Positions 47,224 to 59,570 of a stretch of 64,000 nucleotides of DNA are shown one piece after another; the first letter of the stretch is position 1, and each line of letters begins with the position of its first letter. The translations under genes were made by a program, and so were the position numbers. The notes beneath the pieces are model-generated. The model was not told the DNA's origin. It saw only the letters and a list, made by a program, of their open reading frames with translations, and ran no database searches. Source of the DNA: Apodospora peruviana (lineage: Eukaryota; Ascomycota; Sordariomycetes; Sordariales; Lasiosphaeriaceae); NCBI GenBank assembly GCA_033439685.1, contig JAUEDM010000006.1, positions 1,116,001 to 1,180,000 of the forward strand. Direction: 5' to 3'.

Positions 47224-48276
47224 CTACTCCAGTTCTCCCGACGCCTCCTGGAACAAGACCGAGTCATCCGTGTTCTCTATACCCCCGTACAACCCCATGA
47301 ACCCCGGTGTCTGAAGGCCCGGCGGACTCGCGTTCCTTCTCCGTCCTCCTCCAAGACGAATCCCCCGCCGCAGTCGGCCTGTCGTCGTCGGCGTCGTTAT
47401 GGGCAGGTGTGGAAAATGTCCGCCTCCAGCCGTCGGCACCGTGTAGGATCCACGCAGCAGACGGCTTTGGTGGCGGGCCTCTGGTAAGTTCTGCGGCGTC
47501 CGCGGCTGCGAGGAGGCCGGGAGGGAGTCGTCGTATATCCGGAAGTTTAGGGCGTGATGCGGAGTTCTCGGAAGCCTGATGGGCGGCGATGGGGATGGGG
47601 AGTAGTTCTCCTCCTCCGGAGGGCTGTTCCTCTGCAACGGCGCAGCCTGAAAGCGGCGGGGTATGAACACTACTCCTGTCTCTCGGTTTCCATCTCGGCG
47701 ATGATCATGCGGAAGCGTGTCTGGAGCCAACAACGTATTTGGAGAGTCGTCGTTCCATTGCTCAGGGGTCGGATTAGCCGGTCTCTCGACTGGCGTCACA
47801 CGTCTGGGAGTGTGCGATGACGGGACTCGATGGCCTCCCGGTGTTCGTCCATCTCGGTGACCATCACTGCCGGTTTCCGGCCCATTGTTGATATGCCGGC
47901 GAGGAGGAGCCTCCCACATGCGGCGGCTGTCTGGAGGCGATGGAAACATGGGACCTCGCTCGGCCGCCCCCGTCTCCGAAGTGAGCGACGACGACCGGTT
48001 CGACGGATATGCTGCCAGCAAGCCCGCGTAGCTAGATGTAGCAGAGACGCTTCGCTTTTCGTAGCGTGAAGCACGAGTTGTTGTCGTCGACGCCTGGCCG
48101 GCGACCGTGGAGGGTGCCGAGGTGGTGGCGGCCGGAACGGGCAGCAGCTTGTCGGACTGGTTGTGTTTCGTAATAGTGTCATCCATCCTGAGGTATTTGT
48201 GGAATCGACGGCGGTTCTCAACCTCCTTGACCTCGGCCATGGTGAGGGAGATGACGTTGGGCCTGAGACGCAACAT
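47224..48276 (-). CDS. Hypothetical disordered protein with conserved N-terminal segment
   Basis: This single-exon frame has 350 residues. The start MLRLRPNVISLTMAEVKEVE, then NRRRFHKYL, is charged and helical and looks like the conserved part. The remainder is rich in Ser, Thr, Pro and Arg and probably disordered (RGPMFPSPPDSRRMW, YSPSPSPPIRLPRTPHHALN). The basic patch RLRRGIRLGGGRRR lies near the C-terminus. No catalytic or membrane feature is seen. I do not recognise a function. The frame is long, uninterrupted and starts at an ATG heading the structured part, so I think it is a real gene. Confidence 0.65.
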   Translation of the reverse strand: MLRLRPNVISLTMAEVKEVENRRRFHKYLRMDDTITKHNQSDKLLPVPAATTSAPSTVAGQASTTTTRASRYEKRSVSATSSYAGLLAAYPSNRSSSLTSETGAAERGPMFPSPPDSRRMWEAPPRRHINNGPETGSDGHRDGRTPGGHRVPSSHTPRRVTPVERPANPTPEQWNDDSPNTLLAPDTLPHDHRRDGNRETGVVFIPRRFQAAPLQRNSPPEEENYSPSPSPPIRLPRTPHHALNFRIYDDSLPASSQPRTPQNLPEARHQSRLLRGSYTVPTAGGGHFPHLPITTPTTTGRLRRGIRLGGGRRRNASPPGLQTPGFMGLYGGIENTDDSVLFQEASGELE

Positions 48277-49612
<1,336 letters not shown>

Positions 49613-49779
49613 CTGCAAATGTTGACGTTAGCATGTCAAAAATAGACACAAATATTTTGCCCTGTATTGATTCGAGAAACGTACCTTGAATAACTAGTCG
49701 TGCGGGCGACAAGTGTATGACTGAGTTGTTCAAAGTGAGGTTGGAAAACTTGCAATCGAGGCTTTGTTACGTCGCGGGC

Positions 49780-49787
49780 TAGGGTTT
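49780..49787 (-). promoter_or_regulatory. Telobox-like element (AAACCCTA) upstream of rpl40
   Basis: On the minus strand this reads AAACCCTA, about 170 bases upstream of the rpl40 start. Telomere-repeat-like boxes are known in promoters of ribosomal protein genes in plants and several fungi. Confidence 0.45.
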
Positions 49788-49932
49788 GGAAATTGTGCGC
49801 GGGGCGGCGAAAGCTTTGGTCATTTGTTCTTCCGCTCCGAAATCTCGAGCTGGCCTGAATTTTGTTGAAATCCGGAGGAGTACGGGTTACGAGGTGGCTG
49901 AAGGTCGGGCCGTTCGGCGTGTCACGTTAGAA

Positions 49933-49944
49933 GGGTTAGGGTTA
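49933..49944 (-). promoter_or_regulatory. Double telomere-type repeat (TAACCCTAACCC) upstream of rpl40
   Basis: The plus strand reads GGGTTAGGGTTA, two tandem units of the fungal telomere repeat. It lies about 320 bases upstream of the rpl40 start, in the same orientation as the element at 49780. Confidence 0.5.
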
Positions 49945-51053
49945 TACTGCGAACACTGCACCCACCAATGACGACGCGTGCTTCCGTCGTTCTGTCGTGC
50001 AGTGAAGAGTCGCTCTGCAATGCCAATTCCCGTCTTCGTCTCCAGATGCCCGCCCGCTAATTACAACCTTGAAATGCTACTGAGATCTGGATCATTCGTT
50101 TCCGCCGCCCGCTGTCACTGAACGCTACCTAAGTGCGTTCAAATGGAGTTGAGTCTATTCGGGAAATTATCCGAGCTTCTGAATAGACAGAAAGCTACTG
50201 GTAGTGTCTGATAACGGTCTTTTAACGTCCCAATTCTGGGGTATTCTCCCCGAGATTTCTTGGCGATAAACCATTTGGAGTCTTCAACTTCGCTGCGGAG
50301 TCCCGGGCAATCGCGGTGACAGTCTTGCGTCTGAAAGTCTCTCCCACACAGCGGGGGCCCCCTATCAATTCACTGGCACCGTCGTTCCGTCCACATCTTA
50401 CCTAAATTACTATTGCCAGCACGGCCAGGATCTTGACATTATCCTTTTACTAACCTTCGAACATTGGTCAACGAGCATGTGTTTTGAGTTCACCGGCATA
50501 CCTAGCCATACGAAAGCTCCTCTGCTGGTCACCGAGATCCCATCCAGCCAACAAACTGCACTGTGCACCGCCGTGTCCGCCCCTGCAACGTACACTTACG
50601 AGTCCATTTATTGTCGGTCGTTTTCTAGCTTCCTCGGAGGGTCTTTGGGAATAGTACAACTGCGAGCTTGCGTCTGTGTTCCATGTGCCGGCCCAGCAAT
50701 TCGTGACCCGGAAGCCTGGAAGCCATTTTGCCTGAGCCCTGACCACAGGGCGGCCACAACAAGAGGCGGTCCAGGCGGTCGTTGCATCCTTCCGATACCG
50801 TCCTCCGCAACTAAACGGCCACCGAGGCCCCGTCGCCTACCGATTTGATATCGACTGCTATCCCCATTCGTCGCCTTCCCGAACCCTGGGAAGCCACTTC
50901 CACGTCCTCTGTACCACGCAAACGCAAACCCGGCCGTATGGTAGTCCTCGATAATACTTAGTTTCAACCGTCCCCGACCGTCACCAGTTCCTCCACTCCG
51001 CCTTCCGGTGACATCGCCTCGGAGTCTCTCTGGGGCATCTCCCTACGAACATC

Positions 51054-53669
51054 ATGAATGGTGATCTCAGCTTGTCGAGAGCCCTTGGCGGCTTGCGGAT
51101 AGCCAACCCTGACGATTCCGATTCGAGTCCCTCAATCGACCGGTCGACCGGCCCCAGCGAACTCTCGACCGAGCAGGGGAACTTGGGGGCCACGGAGCCG
51201 GGGAAGAGTCCGCAACCGCCGCCCAACACCTTTTCCCTACCCGCATATGGTGCCGAAGGCCAACTTCCGCGTCAAGATTCTTCTTCTCGCCAACCACACA
51301 CATACGAGTCGGCGGCGGCGATCTTGAAGAGTGCTCAAGAGAACCTCAATGCCACGAGGGGCCTCACAACTTCCACGGACTCTGTGAGTCCTAGTCAACA
51401 GTATCCCCCGTCACCATATTCACCCTATCCATCCGCAAATGGGAATCGAATATCGAGGGGCCCACCAGGGCCAATTTCCAGCATTGAGCCCGAGCGACAA
51501 GGTGGACAATATGCTGGTTTGAGGAACGAGCCATCTCGAACCTCCATGTACGGCATGCCGACAAGCGATCCGGCGTCGGACCTTCCTAATCCTCAAATAC
51601 CTTCACGCGAGCCGAGTCGGTCGCAACGGCGGCCAGGCGGTGTACCGGCCCCGGGCCCGTCCGGGAGTGGTGGGCCGAATGGTCCATTACCACCTAGGAG
51701 GAGCTCAAAGGGGATGGGCACTGGGTACGCATCTATCCCAGGCGTGCCGTATGCCCCACCGAGCAGTAACACCGGGCCAGAGGTGCCGCCGTTAGCAAGC
51801 AGCGAAGAGTGGAAAGACCGGGGTGCCGCAGTCAGTCTAAGACGAGAGGTCGACGCCGAAGGGAGAACTGTTATAAGGTCAGTCAAGAAGGGAGTTCGCG
51901 ACTTTTCCTTTGGCAGAATACTCGGGGAGGGTTCGTACAGTACGGTGTATCTTGCCACGGACCGCCAAACCCTACGAGAATATGCCATCAAGGTGCTCGA
52001 AAAGAAGCACATCATCCGCGAGAAAAAGATCAAATACGTCAACATCGAGAAGAACACCCTGAACCGGCTCACAGAACATCCGGGTATCGTTCGACTGTAT
52101 TACACATTTCAAGACGAGGCATCTCTGTACTACGTGCTAGATCTATGCAACGGTGGGGAGTTGCTAGGTGTTCTGAAGAAAACAGGAACATTCGACGTTG
52201 AATGCACGAGGTTCTACGGTGCTCAGATACTGGACGCGATAGAGTACATGCATTCGAGAGGGGTTATTCACCGAGATCTCAAGCCGGAGAATGTACTTCT
52301 GGACGATCAGATGCACGTCAAGATTACCGATTTTGGTACGGCGAAGCTGCTGAAAGACCCCCGAGATCCAAGACCACAGGAGGAACAGAACGGTGTATCA
52401 GATGATCGGACCGCTTCCTTTGTGGGGACGGCAGAGTATGTGAGTCCAGAGCTCTTGACAGACAAGTCTGCTGGTAAGGCCAGTGATTTGTGGGCATTTG
52501 GCTGCATTATCTACCAGCTCCTCGTTGGCCGGCCACCCTTCAAAGGTGCCACCGAATATTTGACCTTTCAGAAGATCGTGAGCCTAGAGTTTGAGTTCCC
52601 TGCCGGCTTTCCCCCCGCGGCCCGAGATTTAGTCGAGAGGTGCCTGGTACTGGATCCAAGCCGGCGTCTCACGGTGGAGCATATCAAGAACCACGAGTTC
52701 TTTGACGGGCAACAGTTCGGCAAGGAGCTGTGGAGGATGAAGGCCCCGCGATTACGACCGTATGTGCCGCCGGCTCAGGAGCCACAGATTATCAACCTTA
52801 ACGGGGGCGTGGGTGGATCAAGCTCCCCGAAGTCTGTCCCGAACTCGCGGGGTCCTCAAGGGCAACCAAACGGCTCTAGACCGGCGAGACTTATCACGGA
52901 GCTGCCACCACCTACCCAGCTGGATATTGAGTGGTCTCCCGTGCTGACAAGGAATAACGAGAGAATTCTGAAACTTGGTGATCTGATGGTGATATCTTCG
53001 CCGATTCCCAATGGTCCCCATGGGAGGGGCGAAGGGGACGGGCACAAGAAGCTGTCCCGCTTCTTTGGTGGTAGTACAACCAAGAAGAGACAGAGGCTTG
53101 TTATGATCACCTCCAGTGGGCGTATCGTTCTCGCGCCAGCAGGGGGAGAAGAGAAGCGGTCGAAGCAGGAGATCTCCTTACTAGCTCCAGATTGTGCCTG
53201 GAGGAGCCACATCGATGCAAAGGGGCAGACCGTCTGGTGTGTCGACACTGTAAGTTGGAGATTCTTGAGAACCTGCTAGGAGATTGGAGATACTAATACG
53301 TACAATCAGGGAGGCATCCATTACACATTCGAAGAGCCCAAATCATCCCAGAACGACGCCGCCAAGTTCTCTGTAGATGATTGGATCGAGTCTCTGGAAC
53401 GCGCCAAAGATCTGGCCATATCACAGAATCTGGTTGGTTCATACAACAGCGACAACGGGTTTGGCGATATGTCGTCTTCCATGTCGAGCCCTGCCAGCAC
53501 CATGGGAGGAAGATCACAGTTCCCGGAGGGGTTTAGTATCAGCGACAGGTCTGGCCGCAATCAGCTGACCAAGAGTCAGGCGAGCTTAGACGACACGGCG
53601 GCAGTGACGACGAAGCGAAACCGCTTCAGCAAACGGCAGTCCAAGAATGGGCTGGGGGCAGCTTTCTAA
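51054..53669 (+). CDS. 3-phosphoinositide-dependent kinase 1 homologue (PDK1/Pkh)
   Basis: This AGC-type Ser/Thr kinase activates other AGC kinases at their T-loop in cell-integrity and TORC2 signalling. A disordered N-terminus of about 280 residues precedes the kinase domain at about 283-560. Visible motifs are LGEGSYSTVYLA (P-loop), YAIKVLEKKHIIREKK (catalytic Lys), GVIHRDLKPENVLLDD, ITDFGTAKLL, and the T-loop SFVGTAEYVSPELL, whose Ser-Pro-Glu replaces the usual Ala-Pro-Glu, as in PDK1. A PH-like domain at about 640-770 begins ERILKLGDLMVISSPIPNGP and continues RQRLVMITSSGRIVLAPAGG. One intron, 53250-53309, interrupts the PH domain before GGIHYTFEEP. The product has 851 residues, typical for filamentous fungi. 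The first in-frame ATG is used. Confidence 0.94.
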
Positions 53670-54912
53670 CCTCTGGGTTCTTCAACTTTAATTTGATGGC
53701 TTTTTTGGCTTGACTTTGGCTTGACTCATGGGTATCTGTTGTACACGAATGAAGATACGTACGCTCCTGGGCAAAAAAGCATGGCATGGCATGGCATGGC
53801 GGGCGCGGCTCCAACTAACCAACTCTGTCGAGCTAAAGTGAACAAGGAGCCTGGAATCTCACTCTGGTCGTTGCTTGCATTGTTACTTATTTTTATTGCA
53901 GGGTTATGAAGGTCTCTATATCATTCTTGGTCACTCAATCAGTCATAGGTATGATTGGATTGGGTTAGGGGGTATTATTGTTGGCATGGCATTGGCTTGA
54001 TACTTTTTACCGCTGCACTGCACTATACTACTACTTTTACTCGCTATATCACCTTTAATAGGAATTTTGATTTTCTTCATCCTGACGATAGCGTGGCGTA
54101 GGCCATTACGCCTACGGTTTTGTCTGTTTCCAGGGGCCCCTTTCTTTTGTCAACAATATTGGACTATCCACCTAGGTACCTTAGCCAAACATTCACATAG
54201 ATACAGATTCAACCTGCCGTCTTCTCTGTGGCCCCCGCCATTCCCATGAATTTGCAAAAATGTATGGAGGACAGAGTGTAGCCGTTTCAATTGGTCGACT
54301 CTTTCATATTCCAATTTGCCAATATGGAACTGAATTCTCAGGTGTAGTGTCAATTGTATCACGACAACGCCGAAGTTTGGGACCAGATGCTGTACAAAAA
54401 ATCGCGTGATGGTTCCAGGTAGATGGAAGCCACAGATTGAAGCACCGTAATAAAATGCATCTTTAAACTCAATTGTATCTCTCCAATACATATGGCATAC
54501 GACTTGAAGCTTTATACTCGTGGCTGTCCGCTGCGTAATGGCTAAGAAGTGGTTATTGACGATTTAAATTCCTGCCCTTTGGGCCTTTTTCTGTACCGGG
54601 GCAGCATGTTAAGAAATGCTGACTCAGCCAGTCGGCAGGCGAAGAGCGGCTCATGCACGATTTCTCGTCGGACCAACTCCCAAAAAACTCCACCAGCGTC
54701 GGAGAACCACGAGTCACGACGCGATCGACGCGCTTGCCAGACCCGAACCCCAAACCTTTTCGCAACCACCCCCACCAAGGCAGCGCCGCGAGACAAGGAC
54801 CTTCCCAGATTCGTTTTTTTGGAGGCGTCTTGTAAGACTCCAAGTCCAGCCAACCAACAGACCAACGACACACCCGCGACGATATTGCCGTGCGAAACGG
54901 GGGGGAAGAACG
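53670..54912. other. Intergenic region between the PDK1-type kinase and the SWIB gene
   Basis: This is the 3' end of the kinase gene, with the CATGG tandem repeat, followed by the promoter and leader of the next gene. Frames at 54542-55010 on both strands overlap its first exon and are not credible. Confidence 0.4.
53780..53799. repeat. CATGG x4 tandem repeat
   Basis: Four perfect five-base units about 110 bases after the kinase stop codon, likely inside its 3' untranslated region. Confidence 0.8.
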
Positions 54913-56906
54913 ATGCAGCAGCAATTCCGTGGATACGCACCGCAGGTGCCTCCGAGGGGAGGAGGACACGGAGGACAGCATGTCCCACAACGCCGAGGGG
55001 GCATCGGTAAGTTTTAAACTTTCAACCTACATAACTCAATCCGTCATCCGATCCATTCCCGGTCGATGCGGTCAACGGTCGGACCGGACCCTCACCCCAG
55101 CACCGTTGTCAGATGCTGGGTGTAACTCCGCTTTCCCGAGATTTGCTTGTGGAGCTTTGGCTAGCATCTGCTACTCTTGATCGTCGGATCGAATATTGCC
55201 GCCGCCCTTGCCAACGTCGCGTAAAGACTGCTGCAGCAAGCGCAAGCGCGAATCATACAGTGACGTTCCGGTATTTTGGATTTGTTTGCTGACTTTGCGC
55301 CGTGATCGCGAACTTCATCTCCCAGGCCCCATGATGTCAGCCGGTCCCCATCACTCAGTGCCCATGACCCAGGCCCAGATACACCAGGAAAACCAGCGGC
55401 GGGAGATGGCAACTCAGCTGGCCAAGCTCAGGAGCCGCAAGCCAACCGACAAGTCGCTCCCCGATGGCGTCGAGGAGATCCTCGTTGGCGAGGGCTATGT
55501 CGCCCAAGCATACAAATCTCTGCGCGACTTTGAGCGCCGTCTCGACGCCACGATGACGCGCAAGAGGCTGGATGTCGTCGATTCGGTTAGCCGCAATGCA
55601 AAGGTGTGTTGCTCCGACCCAATGCCTGGTCCGCCCAGCAGCTAACCATGTGAAATCTGCAGCGATACAAGACGCTGCGCATCTGGATCAGCAATACGGT
55701 GGAGGACCAGTTCTGGCAGGCCAACAGCATCAACGTTGATAGCTTCGACTTCTCCGAGAACCTCGAGTCATCGTACCGCGTCAAGATCGAAGGTCGCCTA
55801 CTCGACGATGAAGACGACAGCAGCAAGGAGGACGACGAGGCGAAGCAGGCAGGTGCAAAAGAGGACGGCGACAAGATGGAAACCGACAGCCCAAACAAGC
55901 CCAAGGGGAAGCCCGTTTCTGCGAAGCCTGGCGAGCGGTACCGGTTCTCTCACTTTTTCAAAGCCCTCACTGTAGACTTTGACCGGGGAAAATCCGGACG
56001 TCCGGGGGCAGACACGAGCGTGGAATGGAAGAAGCCGGATAGGACGCCGGCAGGGTCTAACCTCCCCGCGGCGGCCGACTTCGACGAGCTTACCTTCAAG
56101 CGTAACGGGGATGAGAATATTAATATTACGATCAACCTGTACGGACACGAAGATCCGGAGCGGTTCGAGCTCAGTCCGGAGCTGGCGGATATTATTGATA
56201 TGCGCGAGGCCACACGCCAAGAGGCAGTCATGGGGATGTGGGAATACATCAAGCTTATGAACCTGCAGGAGGATGAAGAAAAGAGGAATTTCAGATGCGA
56301 CGATCTCCTCAAGAGGGTATGTTTTCACTGGTCGCCCTCTGCAACTCTGGAATACACTAACCGCAGGTGTTTACCCCCTAACAGGTTGTCGGGCGTGATG
56401 CCGGGGGCATCCCTTTGCTTAACGAGTACATCTCGCCTCACCTGAAAGCGCTCCCGCCAATTAAGCTACCCTACACCATCCGCGTCGACGAGGAATTTCA
56501 CAAATCCGATCCCGTAGCTACCGTCTATGATATTCGTGTCGCCGTCGACGACCCGCTGCGCGGCAAGCTAACGCCGATGTTGTCGCAGACTCAGTACGTG
56601 GCACTCCTTAAGGATGTGGCCATGTACGACGAGCAGCTGGCCACGCTGGTACAGGCGATCGCCCAGAGCAAGGCGAAGCATACCTTCCTGACGAGCATGG
56701 CGAACGACCCGGTCCATTTCGTCAGGAACTGGCTGAGCTCGCAGAAGCGGGATCTGGAGGTGATTATGGGCGAGGCTACGCGGGGCGGCGGGGAGGATGC
56801 TACTGGTGACGAGTGGAGGATGGGCGGTCGGGAGAGCATCTGGAACACGTCGAACGCGAGGGAGAGTGTTAATGTGCTCTTGAGTAAGCAGCCTGTTCAT
56901 CGCTAG
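54913..56906 (+). CDS. SWIB-domain subunit of SWI/SNF or RSC chromatin remodeller (Rsc6/Snf12/SMARCD homologue)
   Basis: This is an accessory subunit of ATP-dependent chromatin remodelling complexes in the nucleus. A Gly/Gln-rich start, MQQQFRGYAPQVPPRGGGHG, leads to a helical region (EILVGEGYVAQAYKSLRDFE, RRLDATMTRKRLDVVDSVSR) and then YKTLRIWISNTVEDQFWQ, a hallmark of the SMARCD family. The SWIB fold lies at about residues 284-365: ERFELSPELADIIDMREATR, VMGMWEYIKLMNLQEDEEKR, then the post-intron VVGRDAGGIPLLNEYISPHL. A helical C-terminus (NDPVHFVRNWLSSQKRDLEV) follows. Introns are 55007-55325 (319 nt, unusually long), 55604-55662 and 56317-56384. The product has 515 residues. The sequence alone cannot say whether it serves SWI/SNF, RSC or both. 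Confidence 0.93.
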
Positions 56907-57516
56907 AAGCGAAAAGCAACGGGTTGATTTGCTTGGGAGTGGGCGTTTGGACCCTTTTGGGTGGGTGCAGATGGATTAATTTTGTTTCTTTGGGTTTTTT
57001 GAGTCGAGAGTTGGGAATGGATGCACGGAAACCGGGGAGGCGGTATACCTAGCTTTGGAGGCGTTTTGTGTTTTAATTTTACTGCTTGGAAGGGCGGAGA
57101 GATTAGTTTCTTGGAGATGGATAGCGAGAGAATCGTATACCTCTCTCTTCATAAAAGTTAGGCGTGTAAGAGGGGTGAGAAAGTGGTGGAGTGTTCCTGG
57201 ACGATGAGTAGATGGGAATCGGACGTGTGAATTGGAGAAGTAAGGTACGTACGTACCCTACCTTTACTTACTTTCCAGACAGGTTTAGTTACCTAGCCAA
57301 GAGTAGTGCTTTGGGTTGCTCGCTCGTTGTAATATTAAAATCAAACTATTCAAAACAATGATTTTTGTGGTATATGCTGCAAAATATTCTGGTACAGCCT
57401 TTTCTAGCTAATCAAGCTGGCCAAAGATGTTATCACCACCCCTATATCTTTCATCTGCCACTCAGTTGCTACTCGCCACTATATATCAATGACTAGGTCT
57501 AGGTAAGTAGGTAGTC
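56907..57516. other. Convergent intergenic region
   Basis: This holds the 3' regions of the SWIB gene (+) and the second SDR gene (-). A 14-bp perfect palindrome, GGTACGTACGTACC, sits at 57244-57257. No gene was recognised. Confidence 0.45.
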
Positions 57517-58597
57517 TCATGGCCATCCCAGTAGACCAATCGTGAACTTGCCGGTGCCCTCAATGTCGCCCGCCATAGCCTTGAGCTCGGGCACGTCCCA
57601 CATGGACCAGACATGCTTGCCGTTCAGGAATCGGCTTTCCTTGCTGACGGCCCAGACGATGAAGTCGGAGGGCAGAGACACTGGTTTTTTTTTTGGCCAT
57701 AGTGTCAGTTTGATCTTCTTATTCTATGGCGCCCGAAGAAAATAAAATAAAAATTGTATGAAGACGGACAACAACACAGAAAGGGATATGCTACAAACGG
57801 ATGAGCATGATGGTGAAAGAAAAGAGATGTATGATAGTTAAACCACCGCAAGGGGGGTACCACGAGCCCAGTCCCGGAGTAAAGGAGGTTGGATACGTAC
57901 ACTCAGCAAAAGGAATCGGCGGCTTCTCAGTCAACTTTTTCTGCATAGCCGTGTCCAGCGCCCCCGGGTTCACGGAAAGAACAAACATATCGGGAAAATC
58001 GGCGTGCAGATACCCGCAAAAGATTCTGTGGGAAGCCAGCTTGGACGCGTGGTAGCCGGAATAGCCTGCCGCGGTAGGGAACGCGATCATGGTGCTGATT
58101 TCGATGACGGCCGCTTTTTCGTCAGCGTGAGGAATGAAGGCGCGCATGAGGTTAAAGTTGCCTTTGACGTTGACTTCGAAGCAACAAAACCAGTCGTCCA
58201 GCTCGCTCTCCATCCAAGGCCTGACATCGTGCAGGTAGCCTGCGTTCGCAACGAGGACATGGATTTTGCCTCCGAACGCGGCGGCAGCTGCTGCCACTGC
58301 TGTCTCCGTAGAGTTCTGGTCAGGCAGGTCTGCGACGAAGGTGTAGACTGTCGTGTTTGGGTAGTTTTTTTCGGTTGAGGTCTTGGTCCTGAGAAGCGTG
58401 CTCTCGGTCCGGCCCAGGATGGCGACTTTGCACGCTCCCGACTTGGCGAAGGCTTCGGTGAGAGCAGCGCCTAACCCAGTACCGCCGCCCGTGATGAGGA
58501 TGTTTTTTCCTCTGGTGGAGTGCTGGGGCAGGGTCGGATCTATGGCGGGATAGGTGTCAAAGTGGCTGGTCTTGGTGGTTGAAGGCATGGTGGCCAT
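57517..58597 (-). CDS. Short-chain dehydrogenase/reductase (second SDR)
   Basis: This is an NAD(P)-binding Rossmann-fold oxidoreductase. The cofactor motif is TGGGTGLG (ILITGGGTGLGAALTEAFAK), followed by ILGRTES, whose Arg suggests NADP preference. VANAG and the catalytic YHASKLA (after IEISTMIAFPTAAGYSG) are present, and SVNPGALDT follows. One intron, 57900-57681 (220 nt), is followed by a last exon encoding SLPSDFIVWAVSKESRFLNG, KHVWSMWDVPELKAMAGDIE and a hydrophobic end, IGLLGWP. The start is the ATG at 58597 (MATMPSTTKTSHFDTYPAID). The same frame is open further upstream but that stretch looks like leader sequence. The product has 286 residues. It is not closely similar to the SDR at 37803-38791. 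The substrate is unknown. Confidence 0.88.
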
Positions 58598-59570
58598 CTT
58601 GGTGATGATACTGTCTAAGTAGTTGGGTGGGTGAGTGTGTACTGGAATGGAAAGTGATGATGTTGTTTCTGTTCTGTTCCCAGTGTGGGTGGTGCGTCCC
58701 CTTTTTATATCCATTACTCTTCGATTTATATCCATCCTCTCTGCTGTCCGTCTAATACCCATCATCACACCCTCGGTTTATCTCCATCATACGCATACGG
58801 ATCGTGCACCTCGTTCGTTAGCATCATAAGACTACCGGCGCAAAGAGTTTCCTTGATGAAGGGTTGGTTGGGTCAGGTGTTTGACCGACGGTATTGTCGG
58901 TTTACATTAAGCAGCAACGACGCTGTTACTTCTGCACGTCCTATATGAATTTCCCAGGTATGTGGGCGTATGTTGCTGTGTACCCCTTACGCATCGGTAT
59001 GACTGCCTGATACAGTTACAGCCTTATTACTTGCTCCCTGAAGCGATCGATTCCATCGCAAAAACTTGTCATTAACATATCCGTGCTTACGAAGCAAAGA
59101 AGGGGTAGACCGGCTCGCAGTTTCTTGCCATATCTGCAAAGAGGATGAGTAATTCCATGTCCGGTACAGATCCAGCTTCCGATCAACGACATGATAGGAA
59201 CAAGGAACGAAACCATCCAATCGTCCAATCAATACGATCATAAGATAAGAAGCACGGTGTTTCTTTGTGAGCTTGATTACACACAGGTAGGTAGTTAAAC
59301 AAAACCTCGAAGCCCATCTAGATAAATATCCAGAACTACCTCATAAACTCCAAAAACGCCATTCCCACCTCCCGACAACCATGCTACATACACACAAACC
59401 ATGAAACAGTTAATGTTGCTGCTGCTGCCCAGGGTATATAAACCATCCAACAACAATGAATATAGAACACGGAATTTCCCCGTCGCTTTTTTTATCCTCT
59501 GTGTCCAAACCCAATCAGGTCACTGCAGTGCCGTACGTAAAACATTTATAATGAAGAGCGAAGGAAACTG
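58598..59570. other. Intergenic region, 1.0 kb
   Basis: This is the promoter and leader of the SDR (-) and the 3' region of the Sfi1 gene (-). Nothing else was recognised. Confidence 0.4.

Larger units (their letters stand above)
49613..51053. promoter_or_regulatory. Divergent region between rpl40 and the PDK1-type kinase
   Basis: This 1.4-kb stretch holds the rpl40 leader intron and promoter and the kinase promoter and leader. A CCAAT box lies near 49964, with telobox-like repeats listed separately. The short frames at 50400-50970 are antisense to one another and not credible genes. Confidence 0.5.

Noticed and set aside
57244..57257. GGTACGTACGTACC palindrome as a regulatory site
   Set aside because: GTAC-rich runs are common in intergenic DNA of this group, and the site sits between converging gene ends, where no promoter is expected.
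58598..58768. Upstream extension of the second SDR by 57 codons
   Set aside because: The SDR core starts about 30 residues after the Met at 58597, and the upstream stretch looks like leader sequence.
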